Source: Botryotinia globosa
Lineage: Eukaryota > Ascomycota > Leotiomycetes > Helotiales > Sclerotiniaceae
DNA: 64,000 nt
Direction: 5' to 3'
Assembly (NCBI GenBank): GCA_014898425.1
Contig: RCSZ01000009.1
Span: 2,046,001 to 2,110,000, forward strand
The stretch's first letter is position 1. Every line of letters starts with the position of its first letter. Shown piece by piece: positions 35,665-47,391 of this stretch. A program made the translations under genes and the position numbers. The notes beneath the pieces are model-generated. The model was not told the DNA's origin, searched no databases, and worked only from the letters and a program-made list of their open reading frames with translations.

Positions 35665-37249
35665 AGTGAATTTTTGTGAATTTTGACTGAACTCTCAGTT
35701 TCTTCTGAAAAATGAATGTCTGATAGAATATTGAGAGGCAGAACTAAACGTGGAGCTCTTTCAAAGTCAAGACGTCTTAAAATCTTCCATCAGAGTAGCC
35801 CGCTAGCTATTTCTAGCCCACATTCTGTATTCAAGAGCCTTGTATCTCTCTTGGCCCCACGAAGATTAATGTTCTAATCTTACACACCACCTTCGAAGCA
35901 AGGCAACGGCGTGGTATATTGACAAATTCTTGGAAATTTGAAGCGGTGCACCACCAGTCCTTGACACTTGGTTATCATATGTGCAAAAGAAGCCCGAGAT
36001 TGAACAGTCCAAGAAGCTGAGGTGATATACGTACCATTAGCCTTTTGCTGTAGTGCCTCAAGAGTCAGAATCTGCAGATGAATATTACGTTATCAGGGTT
36101 GTAACGCTGGTATTATACTCACCATCTTCGCAGTAAGGGTGACGTAATCTTCAAAAAAAATAAGCCGCATAAGTGCTAATCGAGCACAGCTGTTCGCCGG
36201 TCCTAAAAACCACACAAAAACGGTCATTTTGCCCTATTTATAACCATAATCCTTCAGACGATCTGTGTGTGTGAAGACAAGGTTGAGGATAACCTATCGG
36301 GATTCATCAGACGGTTCAATGTTTCTTACGGAATGACTTCATCCGAAATATGGAGTAATACAATGTCTGAAATCACAGGGTAACAAACGACCGCTGTACA
36401 AAATCAAGGGGGCGGCACGGACCGGGATTATTGATATAAAATCAATCAAAACGACTAGCTTAGCCTTTAAATAAGTAATAGCCGACTACAAGGTACTAGC
36501 ACTAAGCCTCACCGAGTTACTTAGGAAAGTAACTGCTATTACTGCTGTAAAGAGCTTAAATCAGGTTTAAAAACAGCTAAAATGGTTCAACGAAAAGTTT
36601 GAAAGTAAAAGTTGATATGAGATGAATGTTTGTTAAGATTTGTTAATTGGCAGAAATATATGTCTCATAATCATGATGATACTAATACTAATCATAGTGA
36701 TTGGGCTCCGGGGGTCAAATAGATGGACGTCGCGCCCCCTGTCGATCGATGCTGATAGGCGAATTTGTAGGGCACGGGCCTCTGGGGTCACTTGATAATA
36801 CCTCGATAGACTTACCCCTCCCCTCCATGACAAACAAATGCTTGGAAAGTATTGCTTTCCAATGAGTTTCCATGTATATCGAAATTGGATGTGTATTTTG
36901 CCTACCTCCGTAGGTGATCCAATCTTATTAAATTGCTACAATTTGCAGCAAATGGTTATTGATATCTCGCCATCGCTGTCAACCTTGGAAGAATAAAATA
37001 CCTATTCACAGCACCAACAACCTCACTTGGCCGTTCACTTTACATTGCTGCGCCCCTTCAAAGCCTTTTCAAGCATCCATATCCATTCACCAATCTCACT
37101 ACTTGTGCGTTGTATCATGTGGCGTTTAGGCGGTAGTGAATTCTAGGTTTGACGTACCATCACTTGATATCTCGACAATTATTAGAATCAAATCTTTACA
37201 AACAACAAACAAACAGTCAATCTTCAACAACTTAACTGCTCACGCCATC
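35665..37249. other. intergenic, divergent promoters of CFEM and P450 genes
   Basis: 1.6 kb without a supported gene. Open frames are under 70 codons. A palindrome-poor, mixed-composition region; a stretch at about 36470-36600 has repeated TAAG/TTACT words, perhaps an old repeat, but I cannot define ends. Confidence 0.5.
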
Positions 37250-39134
37250 ATGGATGTTTTCCAGACCAAGCCAATCTTTACGGCTGTCTCAGTCGTAGGG
37301 GTAACTTTGCTGGGCTATTTTTTCACGCGACTCTATGCAGCGCGGATGCTCATGGTAAAGCTTCAGAAGCAAGGCTGTGTCAGTTTTTCAATCCTTCTTT
37401 ATAAACGCCAGCTAACAACATTTGCAGCCCGTAGCACCTGGACATTCCTTACTATTTGGACACCTTCTCTTGCTTGGGAAGATGTCCAGGCGTCTTCCCA
37501 AAGATGCTCACTACCAATACATGTTCGGCGAGATCTACCGCGACCATTTTGAGTCTACAGGCGTATATTATATGGATCTCTGGCCCATGACTGGACTCTT
37601 CATGTGCATCCACTCTCCCACGACTGCCATCTCTGTAACGCAGACGAACACTCTGATTGCCGCGCGCAAAGTTGACCTTTTGCCACGCTTTTTCAAGCCA
37701 ATTGCAGGAGGCCCCTGTCTTTTCGATATGCCCGAAGAATCGTGGAGACCGTGGCGTGCTGTTTTTAATAAGGCGTTTAATAATGAACATTTCCAGAAGC
37801 TAGTCCCGGGGATGGTCAAGCAGATTGAAGTTTACAAGGATATTTTAAGGTATATCATTGATTCCTTTCTTCATCGTCATCCGATATCTGCCTCTGTTTG
37901 GCTCGCTGAATGCTTTGTAATCTCTGGTGCAATCTTTCGTCTTTCAACCCTTTCCTGGTTCTATATTGCTAATCATTTGATATTGTGATAGAGAGCACGC
38001 CGAAAAGGGCAATATGTTCTATCTGGATACCACGACTCTGCGCTTCACTATGGATTTGATTGGCAAGACAATCATGTGCGTCTCTTTCTCCTCATTCAAT
38101 TACCAAGCAAGGCTAAACTGATTAGGAACACTGAGTTTCATGCTCAACGCGGCTACAATGTTCTTGCAGACTCTATGATCAGCCAAATTCGCTGGCATGA
38201 GCCTGCTGCCGCTATCGACCCATTCAGCCGCATAAATGTAGCACGATGGTATATGGAGTGGTCTAACGGAAGAAAGATGGATGCATATATTAGTGCAGAG
38301 CTAGATAGAAGATATGCGGAATACAAAGCCGACTCCAAGGATTCACGTAGCAAAGCTATTATCGATCTCATCTTGCAAGCAGAAATTGCCCCGGACGCCG
38401 ATGTTAAGCCTGAGAAATTAGATGCTGATTTCAAAGCATTCGCGATCAGGCAGATACGCTTGTTTGTTTTCTCGGGGCATGACTCACTCAGTAGTACAAT
38501 CTGCTATATCTACCATTTACTCTCGAAAAATGTCGAAGCGATGCAAAAGGTCAAAGAAGAACTTGATCTTGTCTTTGGAAAACAGATCGATGGAGCAAGC
38601 GAGCTTTTGAAAAACAAGCCACATCTCGCAAATGATTTGCCTTACATAACAGCTGTCATCAAGGAAACGCTTCGGCTTTTTCCTGCCGCGTCAAGTTCCC
38701 GACAAGGATATCCAGGTGTGACTCTTTATGATGATCAGGGCACTGCATGTCCTACCAACGGCGCAGTCTGCTTCATTGATCATGTAGGCATGCACCGCGC
38801 ACCGAAGTACTGGGTTAGACCTGAAGAGTTTCTTCCAGAACGATGGCTGGTAGACCCAGGTCATGAGCTATACCCTGTGAAAGGTGCATGGAGACCGTTT
38901 GAATACGGCCCAAGAAACTGCATTGCCCAGGGACTAGTCATGACGGAGTTGAGAGTTTTGTTGGCCTGCACTGTACGAGAATTTGTGTTTGAGGATGCAT
39001 ATGAAGAATGGGATAGGTCTCATAAGAAGAAAGGCCCGCAAACTTATAGAGGAGAGAGAGCATATCAGATTGAAGAAGCAGCAGCACACCCGAGTGCCCA
39101 TTATCCTTGTCGAGTGAGGATGATGAATGTCTGA
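37250..39134 (+). CDS. cytochrome P450, microsomal, fungal secondary-metabolism type
   Basis: Four exons (37250-37378, 37428-37849, 37992-38075, 38126-39134) give 547 residues. An N-terminal helix (FTAVSVVGVTLLGYFF) anchors it in the ER; a hinge PVAPGHSLLFGHLL follows. The I-helix FVFSGHDSLSSTICY is canonical (G-H-D-S with downstream Ser-Thr), the K-helix is KETLRLFP, and the haem loop is FEYGPRNCIAQ with Cys at about residue 477. Ala in place of the usual Gly two after the Cys and the C-terminal GERAYQ...HYPCRV pattern are familiar from fungal P450s related to sterigmatocystin-type enzymes. Substrate cannot be read from sequence. It is unrelated in subfamily to the P450 at 28641. The first donor (GTCAGT) is weak but fits the frame. 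Confidence 0.9.
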
Positions 39135-39908
39135 CTTTAAGATTTGGTCGAATGAAGGGGGTGAAGTGAGGTACACATTTGACCTGACCTGATCTGATCT
39201 GACGTGTAACCCATTACGGACTCCCAAGAAAATGGATTCGGTGATTTGGTAGGACGACAGTTAGCGATAAAGTAAATGAGTTGAGTTAACTGCAAAAACG
39301 CTTATAAACCATTTCCACATGCCTAAAAATCTCAATGAAATGCTTGATTTCCTTATGGTATTGGCCATGATCAAAAGCTGTACGCTTCCACTGGTGCTTG
39401 TATAACTTTCAAAACGCTACACCACCAAGTTTATGGTGAATTTTATCTCTTCAAATATCAGGATAAACGAATGGTGTGCAGGTGCTGCCTTCTAACATAA
39501 TCCTGATATATAAAATATTAAAGTAATGTTTTTCATAACATAACACTCAAATGACAATCAGAACCGAAAAAAACATGGACGAGGTGAATTCGTGTGAGCT
39601 TGTCCGACGCTAACCTAGTTAGGACTAGCCGCATCTCCAAGACTTTAGATCCAAAGTGCTTGTGGTTCCAAACCGACAATGGGATATTCTCGCGACGCGT
39701 TTTGAAATATACTACGTAGTCAACGATCTGTCGAAAACACCATATAATACTCCGAGACTGCGCAATTCCTATGGTTATGATCGGCTAAATGAACAGTCTG
39801 TTTTGAGACGCTTTTGAGCTGTTTTCAAAATTCGTATTATTCTTTCACAAGGTCCAAGGAACAATTGATTGAATTAGTACTTCCTATATTCGATAATCCC
39901 ACATCAAG
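39135..39908. other. intergenic, Sfh1 upstream region
   Basis: About 770 bases between the P450 end and the Sfh1 start. No gene or repeat seen apart from CTGATCTGATCTGA words at about 39186-39202. Confidence 0.6.
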
Positions 39909-41750
39909 ATGACGGCTCGCAATCCCCCTCAATCTTTCATTTCAAGTTATGCTCCGCGATTGCGCACATATGCCAATTCGTTGCTCACCCCAGTCATACA
40001 GCCAACAGCAGCCGTCGCGACACCACTCGGCAGAACAACGAAAAGAGGAACCACGGCAATAAATTATGCAGAGGATGGATATGAATTCGAGGAGGATGAC
40101 GATGATGAAAACAAAAGAAGGCCTACAGGCTTAAGGAGTTTACGAAGGGAAGATACTGGACAGGCAAAACAAGACCCCGCAGAAAAGGTTGGCAAAGAAG
40201 CTACTGCGCCAGTAGAAATTCAAGGTATTTGGAGAGATTGGATGGGCAAGCAACGGCCAGGAAAAACCGACATGCAAAATTATGCACAAATCGCATTACC
40301 CTTCACGTTAATTCCGATTCGAATCGATCTTGATATCCCGTCCTTCACACCCCCTGCGCCTTTACCCGTACCTGTAAACATTCAAGTATCTTATCCTTCG
40401 ATTGATACTTCCCTACCGGCATACAAACCACAAGAGACGACAGTCCCATATCGCCTGAAGGACGTATTTCTGTGGAATTTACACGAGACATTGACAACCA
40501 CCGATCAATTTGCGCAAACGATGGTACAAGATCTGGACTTACCGAACAGAGGACAAATGGCAGCCGAAATCAGTAAGCAAATCCGTACACAGCTTGAAGA
40601 ATACGCAGGTGTAGCTCTGCATCCACTCTTTCATTCGCAACAGACTGCAACGGCGAACGGCACTGTGACCACCATCAAACAAGGGCCATCGTCTCGAGAT
40701 GCTTCAAGTACACCTGCAGCCAGTGGAAATGCGACTCCCATGCGAACTGTCATTGCTCAATCTAATGGCTATTCGACTCCTGCTAAGGCTCCCACTTCAC
40801 AGTCGCAAGATATTACTGCCACTGCAACCTCAATACCTCCAGAATCCGATGAATATAATCCCGATGATATGTACCGGTGCATCATTAATTTGAATATCAA
40901 TCTCTCCAATCATCTCTACACAGATAAATTTGAATGGTCATTACTACACCCTCCAGGAACAGCTGAAATATTCTCAAAACAAACCTGTGCAGATCTTGGT
41001 TTACCTGGGGAATGGGTCCCGGCCATGACACATGCGATTTATGAAGCAGTTTTGAGATTAAAAAAGGAGGCATGTGAAAGTGGTGGTTTGGTTGGCGCTT
41101 ATGGGGGAGAAATACCCAATGATGCTGTGCATGGTAAGGATGCCGGATGGAGATATGATAATGAGCACCTAGCAGATGAGTGGGAACCCAAGGTTGAGAT
41201 TTTGTCAAAGGAAGAGATTGAGAAGCGAGAGGGTGATAGAGAAAGACAAATTAGGCGGATGAGAAGAGAGACTGCTAGATTTTCTTCAAATTCGGGGATG
41301 GCTGGTGGCCTTCCAACACCAGGTGAGAACAGAGGATATTTTGATGAACCACCTGCGGAAGAACGCATGGGTCGTGGTGAGAGAAGTAAGAAGAAGAGAC
41401 GCTTCAGAAGTCTTAGTCCATTGGGGAGATCTGGAACACCCGGTGGAAGAGGAACTCCTGATACTGGCGGCATTACTGGGTATGGTGGAGGTGGTAGTCT
41501 TACCGAATTTGAGCGAAATAGTTGGAGATGCTCACATTGTAAAGTCTGGGGAACATCGGTTTGGTGTGTGAGGGATGGGCCGTTCGGACCAAGAGTGAGT
41601 CATCCTTATGTCTTGACTATGATAGTTGTTACTAACACTTCTCAGACTCTTTGTAATAACTGTGGCTTCCTATTCGAGAAAGACCGCAAGCTACCTCGAT
41701 GGGCCAAGGATCTTCATAGACAAGACATCCGCTCAAGTGATTACAGATAA
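39909..41750 (+). CDS. sfh1: SNF5/SMARCB1-family chromatin remodelling subunit, Sfh1-type
   Basis: Two exons (39909-41594 and 41646-41750) give 596 residues. The N-terminus has the SYAPRLRTYANSLLTPV motif of fungal Sfh1/Snf5 proteins. Two SNF5 repeats follow: one around residues 178-235 (RLKDVFLWNLHETL) and one around 321-385 (DKFEWSLLHPPGTAEIFSKQ and LGLPGEWVPAMTHAIYEAVL). The C-terminus has a GATA-like zinc finger: CSHC, a 20-residue spacer, then CNNC after splicing, followed by RWAKDL. These proteins are core subunits of RSC or SWI/SNF remodellers in the nucleus. The intron (41595-41644 plus 41645) is 51 bases, in frame and without a stop, so an unspliced read-through frame also exists; splicing restores the ordinary finger spacing. 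Confidence 0.92.
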   Translation: MTARNPPQSFISSYAPRLRTYANSLLTPVIQPTAAVATPLGRTTKRGTTAINYAEDGYEFEEDDDDENKRRPTGLRSLRREDTGQAKQDPAEKVGKEATAPVEIQGIWRDWMGKQRPGKTDMQNYAQIALPFTLIPIRIDLDIPSFTPPAPLPVPVNIQVSYPSIDTSLPAYKPQETTVPYRLKDVFLWNLHETLTTTDQFAQTMVQDLDLPNRGQMAAEISKQIRTQLEEYAGVALHPLFHSQQTATANGTVTTIKQGPSSRDASSTPAASGNATPMRTVIAQSNGYSTPAKAPTSQSQDITATATSIPPESDEYNPDDMYRCIINLNINLSNHLYTDKFEWSLLHPPGTAEIFSKQTCADLGLPGEWVPAMTHAIYEAVLRLKKEACESGGLVGAYGGEIPNDAVHGKDAGWRYDNEHLADEWEPKVEILSKEEIEKREGDRERQIRRMRRETARFSSNSGMAGGLPTPGENRGYFDEPPAEERMGRGERSKKKRRFRSLSPLGRSGTPGGRGTPDTGGITGYGGGGSLTEFERNSWRCSHCKVWGTSVWCVRDGPFGPRVSHPYVLTMIVVTNTSQTLCNNCGFLFEKDRKLPRWAKDLHRQDIRSSDYR

Positions 41751-42496
41751 AAATATTTCCAGTGTATTCTGTCAATCGTCATATGAGAAATTTCTACTTT
41801 GATTTTCATGAATTTTGGGAAGCTTTTTTTGCTAGGAGTCTGAGAAAAGGGGCTTTATATCACGCAGCGATGTGGTAATATGGATCACAAGTGATTTACT
41901 TCTGGTGTGCACATTGACAAGTGTTTGGTTAAGGATGGAAAAGTCGGTTTCATAGAACAATGACTTTTCGAGAAGAAACTTTTGTACAATAGAGAGCTTA
42001 GGCCAATTAATGAAGTTTGATCAAGAACATGTGGATGAAAGTTTTTATTGGACAGATTTTGTGAATGAATGTCTTGCAGTATCTTTATTAAACATTTTTG
42101 AAACCCTTCTTGAAGAGTAGTATACCATCTCGAAGAGAACCACCATATAAACCTCTTGCTATGATTGGAGTTTCCATTAATTACATTAATATCTTTTTGT
42201 GATGGCATGAGATAACGACCAACCCCTGATGAACCCGGAGCGAGTAGCCAGAGAGAGCATTCTAATAAAAGCAAACTTCCAACTCCCATCCTGCCATTAC
42301 AAATGATAACACAGCCTTTGCAGAAAAAAATCGAACCCAAATCAACCAATCCCCATATCCAACCACCACGCCACACCATCAATTTTTCGGCATATTGTAG
42401 AAAAATCGAAACAGAAAGCTCCCAAGTATCTCGAACCCCCATCTAGTGAATTCGGCACGAGTTCGTTCATACGTATCCTTTCCATCCCTCAGATAT
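41751..42496. other. intergenic between convergent genes
   Basis: 3' flanks of Sfh1 and the Gln-rich gene. A 185-codon minus frame (41885-42442) has no recognisable feature and lies in the downstream flank of the Gln-rich gene. At 42448-42461 lies a 14-base word identical to a common cDNA-cloning adapter (see findings). Confidence 0.5.
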
Positions 42497-43945
42497 CTAC
42501 ATATCCATCTTCGTTTTCTTATTCGCCTCTTCGTCGTGTTTACTAACGCTGGATTCTCTAGCTCTCTTGCCAAAATCTTTAGAAGGACCCGCAGGGAAAA
42601 TACCCATTTGTGGTTTTGCTCTTCCTTCTTGTGCTTTTGGTTGTTGCTGCTGGATAGAATCTTGTAATGGCAGACCCCACTGTGCAGGAGCTTGTCCTCG
42701 TGCACTCTCGTTACCATTTTCACTCATCTGGAATGATTCCTGTGGGCTTAGAACTTCCTGTTTCTGCGCCACTGTCTCATTCTGTATCTGTCTCTGGGTG
42801 ATGAGTGCTTGTTGTTGGCGAGCTTGTGCAAAAGCTTCCTGGGCGTTTCTATGCACAGTCCGCTCCATACTTTCTGTTCCGCTCCTCGGTGCTTGTCCTT
42901 GTCCCTGTCCCTGTGCTTGAGCATGCGCAGCAGCTTTAAATTGGATATGAGCCTGTGCCAACATTCTCTGCGCCTGTGTTTGTGCCGCCAGTGCGTCACC
43001 TTTGACTTTTTGTCCCCAAATCTTAACAGCTTCCTCTCCTAGGATATTATGCTTTCCATTGACCGTCACAGCAGCGCTAATTTCAACTCTGATTCCCCTA
43101 GGTTGGCCATCAGCATCGCCCATTGGAATACCGCGTGATCCTTCAGACGCGGCCTTTAGAGATTGGAGGATTGCATCTGTGATTTTTTGGACTTGTGGGG
43201 CAGGGTGAAAAGTGACTATGTTATCATCACCAGTGATAGTCAAGGGAGAATCGATGTTGAGACTGAGACAAGTGGATTCATAACCGGTCTCCTCCTCTTC
43301 TTCTTTCTGCTCTGGTTGTTGAACAGGTACTCGGGGTTGTGCGTTAGTTGAGGCGGTAGGAGCAAAGGTATTTGGCCTTCCATTCTTCATGCTGAAATGT
43401 GTGGGGGGCATGGTGAAAAGTTGTTGGAATGCAGGTTCAATTTGTCCACCATTTAGTCTCATCGCGGTCGGGCTCGAGCTGGCGTTATCTTCTGACAGCA
43501 TGTGTGCTGGTTGAAATACTTGCGACTGGCCAACATGCTGTTGTTGTAGTCGTTGCTGCTGTGCTTGATTTCGCTGCATTTGTTGCTGTGCCGCATACCG
43601 CTGCTGTTGGAATTGTTGCTGTGCTCGATGCTGCTCCATTTGATGATACTGACTTTGTAAAGTTTGAGCTTGCTGTTGTGCGATTTGATGTTGGTGCAGC
43701 ATATTGATTCCTATCTGCTGTTGCGTCAGGGTATTTCCTGGTCCGAAATTAGGATTGTTGGCGCCATCTTGTTGCTGCATCTGTTGGCTTGCTTGAATTC
43801 TAGGATTGTTGACTCTAGAGCCTGTATTTATACCACCAAGGGAATCCATAGGCGTAGCACGACCATTGATTTGATTAGAAGTAATTCCCAAACCTTGAGG
43901 CAAGCCTTGGTGATTGATTGGAGGAGAATCACCCGAGTCTGACAT
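42497..43945 (-). CDS. glutamine-rich hypothetical protein (482 residues)
   Basis: Single open frame; ATG at 43945 (MSDSGDSPPI) is chosen over an upstream-extended frame because the extension is AT-rich leader. Residues 75-140 are Gln-rich (QQQ runs with His and Met), as in transcriptional coactivators. A structured middle follows at about 225-310, with two look-alike motifs, LTITGDDNIVTF (235-246) and VTVNGKHNILGE (292-303). Another Gln/Ala segment includes GQGQGQ, and the C-terminus is a basic tail rich in Lys (KKTKMDM) that may be a nuclear signal. No named domain recognised. A nuclear role is inference from composition. Confidence 0.7.
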   Translation of the reverse strand: MSDSGDSPPINHQGLPQGLGITSNQINGRATPMDSLGGINTGSRVNNPRIQASQQMQQQDGANNPNFGPGNTLTQQQIGINMLHQHQIAQQQAQTLQSQYHQMEQHRAQQQFQQQRYAAQQQMQRNQAQQQRLQQQHVGQSQVFQPAHMLSEDNASSSPTAMRLNGGQIEPAFQQLFTMPPTHFSMKNGRPNTFAPTASTNAQPRVPVQQPEQKEEEEETGYESTCLSLNIDSPLTITGDDNIVTFHPAPQVQKITDAILQSLKAASEGSRGIPMGDADGQPRGIRVEISAAVTVNGKHNILGEEAVKIWGQKVKGDALAAQTQAQRMLAQAHIQFKAAAHAQAQGQGQGQAPRSGTESMERTVHRNAQEAFAQARQQQALITQRQIQNETVAQKQEVLSPQESFQMSENGNESARGQAPAQWGLPLQDSIQQQQPKAQEGRAKPQMGIFPAGPSKDFGKRARESSVSKHDEEANKKTKMDM

Positions 43946-45543
43946 GACTAAAAGTTGAGGATGATTGATTTGATTCAAAAGATTGTAGGATACAGTGTGC
44001 CACAATGTGATGGTAAAAAAAGGTTGTTGTAAATTTAATGGTATTTGTTGGATTGTAGATCGGACAAAATTGATCTCGAACTTCAAATACTTGAATATTG
44101 GTTGTGGGAAATCATAGAAAAGCTGAGAACAATCTTGGAGACGCTAAGCTAATAAAAGACTTGTTTTGCCCTCCGAGGTGGAAGATACCGGCCTGTATGG
44201 ATTTTAAATTCACTATCATAACTTCACTCGTAACTTCTCTAGATGATAGTGGTGGATGAGCCATAAAGAAAGGTACAATTAATGCCTGAATCTTTATAGG
44301 AGATGGAAGAACTTTGGGACTACCATTCATCCATTTGAAAATGAGAAATTACAAATATCTAGCTCTCAATGAAAAAATGTGAGCTCTTCCTTCCAGATGG
44401 CCGAAGTTGAGTCTCTGATAACAATAAGAGTATCTATTCGCCGATTCTGGTGGGAGGAATGGATAGCATGGCTGACCTCTGATAGTTGAGCAAATGACTG
44501 CTATGGAATAATATAGAGACAGAAGTATGATTGTGAAACAATTTGATAGGTTATTGAGATTTTGTCAAAGTCAAGTGAAAAAGACTAGGAGAAACATGAA
44601 CTGTCTGTAGACAGTCTGTAGACAGTCCTTCAACGACACAATAGAAGGTATTTAGTTAGGATAGTAGAAGATAGAATCAGTATTGTATGAAATTTACATC
44701 GAAACTTGGCCAATTTCCACGAGATACGACAGTATGTGTAAATTGCAGCTTACATAAATCAATATCGAATCATCACAACTATTAATGAGACAGAGAACAG
44801 GGAATGTCTGGATCTAAGACTATATAAAAGCACTAGGGCCATTTACAAAACAGCAACTGAAAGCACTAGATATCTGCATTATCTGATGGCTTTATGAATA
44901 GAATATTGAAGGAGAACTCTGAAGGAAATGGTCATAGTAGACAGGTGAAAATGATAGTAGCTCGAAGAATATTAAAGATACCCTGATCTAGGTAACTTCA
45001 TGAGAACAGTAAGTACTGGAATAGACGTGAGAATGCTTTTCTGGCTACACTCAGAATTCAAAACGACAATGATCAAAATTCTTGGTGATAATGAGTGGAG
45101 AACATTGTTATTGAAGCGTTCAGAGAGGGAGAGAGAAAACTTTTGTTAGAAGTAGGAATAACAGTGTTTGTGAGCAGTGGTGTATCAAAAATGAGAGGAG
45201 CAGTATAGCAGAAGACAAATAAAACACATCCACTTGAATCATCAGTATGATGGTGTTTGACCAGCTCCAAACCATTATCAATGTCATCCCTTCACCAGCT
45301 ATCAAAAGCGTCAGTGCTAGCTGACGCACTTGCTTGTTTTATGGGAGACACATCGAAGAATCATTGCTTCACCTTCAACTTTGACCTGGCATCTTCTCAA
45401 ACAACAATACTCACTCATGCAAACTGTTATTTTGGTCGTAACAAATCATGAATTGGTATCTTCTTCTAGGCCACCTCATCATCCCATCTATCCCTTGTAT
45501 CTTACAAACCTCTCCAAGGCAAAGAGATCTACGCTCACGTGGC
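43946..45543. other. intergenic, upstream of Gln-rich gene
   Basis: 1.6 kb with no supported gene. A partly palindromic CTGTCTGTAGACAGTCTGTA repeat sits at about 44600-44628. Short frames at 45073-45569 lie in the 3' flank of Rpn13 and are not convincing. Confidence 0.55.
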
Positions 45544-47017
45544 TCATTTCTTCTCTACCGACTTCCTAACACCCTCGACAAATGCCTCAACTGCCTCACC
45601 ACCTCCTAATGGAACACTTCCTCCCTTTACTAAACCATTATTCTTTAGCTCAACTCCTAATGCATCTGCAATACTAGGCAAGCCACCGTCTCGAATTGCC
45701 ATTGTCAGACTTCCCAAGCTCTGATGAAATTGTGGACTCCTAACCACTCTCTTCAATACCGACTTCTTTTGGTCCAAGCTCAAAGCCTCCATAGCAGCGT
45801 TTGCAGTCGCAGGAGTTGCATCAGCCGTTCCTTCGAGGGAAGATGCGGATTCTTGTGCAAGTTGTAGGATGGTTGATGGAAGATAGCTGAGGAGATTATC
45901 CACTTGGGCTGGGGTTGCAGCGTCGATCGATGGAATGGTTACCGTATTTGGTAAAAGGTCCGGTAAAGTAGTGTACATTTGAGTTTGGGATTGTTGTTGC
46001 ATGCCAGCTCCCCCAGGACCCTTCAATGAATTGAGAAAGTTTTGAACAACTGAGGCAGCATCTGATGGCCCTGAACCAGCACTACTCACATGGTCAGCGC
46101 AAGGTTCTTTTTGAAGGCTAAAACAGATAGTTTTCGTAAATTTTAGAATTCATGCGCAACATAGCTGTCTAGAAGTACAAGTACAATATGGCATGATTAT
46201 TGTTGAATCTTCCAATGTACCAACCAAACGCCTCGTGTGTAAATGCTTGGGTACTTTGCAAAAATTGGAGGAGATTAACCTACGCTCTTCCACCATCAGC
46301 ACCGGCCTCCCTTGAGCTAGCTCCTTCTTCCCTAACATCTCCACCGGTTGCACCAGCACCAGCACCTCCACTTCCACCTTGGTGTTCGGACGAATCACCA
46401 TGACCTTCGACGTCCTCCATCGTTTCGTCCTGGTCGTCATTTCCTCCATCATCTCCCCTGACTTGTGCGATTTCCTGTTCGACATCGACTTCATCTCCTT
46501 GTAACAATGAATTCACAATCTGTCCAATCTTCAAGTCCCTGGGACTAAACCAACTTGCATCTCCATTTCGCGCTTGGGGTTTTGATTGCATCCAGAAAAG
46601 ATATCTTTGGGAAGAGGATGAAAATTTAAGAACGAATATGCGGCCATTGGTTTTTGCGGTTGGTTCAGTGGTTTGGTTGGAATCATAAGGTTGGAAAATG
46701 GCGTCGGTTGGTGGTAAAAGTAAATCCATGTTATCCTCATCATCCATACGTTTGCTTCTTTCTCGCCATTGGAAATGGATTAGATCTTCATAGCAGTTAG
46801 TTAAATCCAATCTCCAGGGATATCAAAATGACCTACCATCTTCGGACCAAAGGTAGATATAACCTGGAGTTGCTTCAGGCTTAACTTTGTGAGGTGTACT
46901 TGATGTCTGGTAGAAGTAGAGATGTTAGTTTGGCATTTTAATGCAGAAAGATATGAATAAACTTACATCGATTTCGCACTTCCCCGCCTTGAAAGTAATA
47001 ATTGGTGAAATGGACAT
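45544..47017 (-). CDS. rpn13: 26S proteasome ubiquitin receptor Rpn13 (ADRM1)
   Basis: Four exons (47017-46967, 46906-46837, 46785-46284, 46081-45544) give 386 residues. The N-terminal Pru domain is clear: ITFKAGKCEID, HKVKPEATPGYIYLW, DLIHFQWRER and RYLFWMQSK. An acidic/Gly linker follows, and the C-terminal DEUBAD-type domain contains VDNLLSYLP, LKRVVRSPQFHQSLGSLT and EAVEAFVEGV. Rpn13 binds ubiquitin through Pru and recruits Uch37 through its C-terminal domain. This long form, with DEUBAD, is the animal-like arrangement; budding yeast Rpn13 lacks that part. The last acceptor is a tandem AGTAG, allowing one extra Ser. The third intron is about 200 bases. Head-to-head with eL6. Confidence 0.93.
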
Positions 47018-47391
47018 CTTGTTGGTTTTGATAAGCTGTTTGGTGACAGGTATCTTGATGAACAGGATAGCTTTAATGCGTAATGAAGTATGGGAAGCTT
47101 CACTCTAGGCGGCCGGAGCTTCGCAATGAAAGTCTCCGGGTGGGTCTACCAATTATGACGCTAAAAAGTCTATTGATATATCGGCCTTGTATAAAAGGCA
47201 TACTTTCTTCAAACTTAGATAATCATGTAATCACATGATACACAAATCATTAAGCGAATTGAAATTCCAAGTGTAGTGCCGCAGGTTTTAGCCCTGCTTG
47301 AATTTCTGTATTGGAAGAACATCTCGACTTTTACGCCAACGACCAGCGACAAAATTTACGACAACTACCCACCAACGGTTCCTTCTTCAAG
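47018..47391. promoter_or_regulatory. bidirectional promoter of Rpn13 and eL6
   Basis: 374 bases between the divergent start codons. No strong known element recognised; a proteasome gene and a ribosomal protein gene share it. Confidence 0.6.

Noticed and set aside
41885..42442. 185-codon minus frame downstream of the Gln-rich gene
   Set aside because: Longest unexplained frame, but lacks family features and sits in the convergent 3' flanks; chance frame is more likely.
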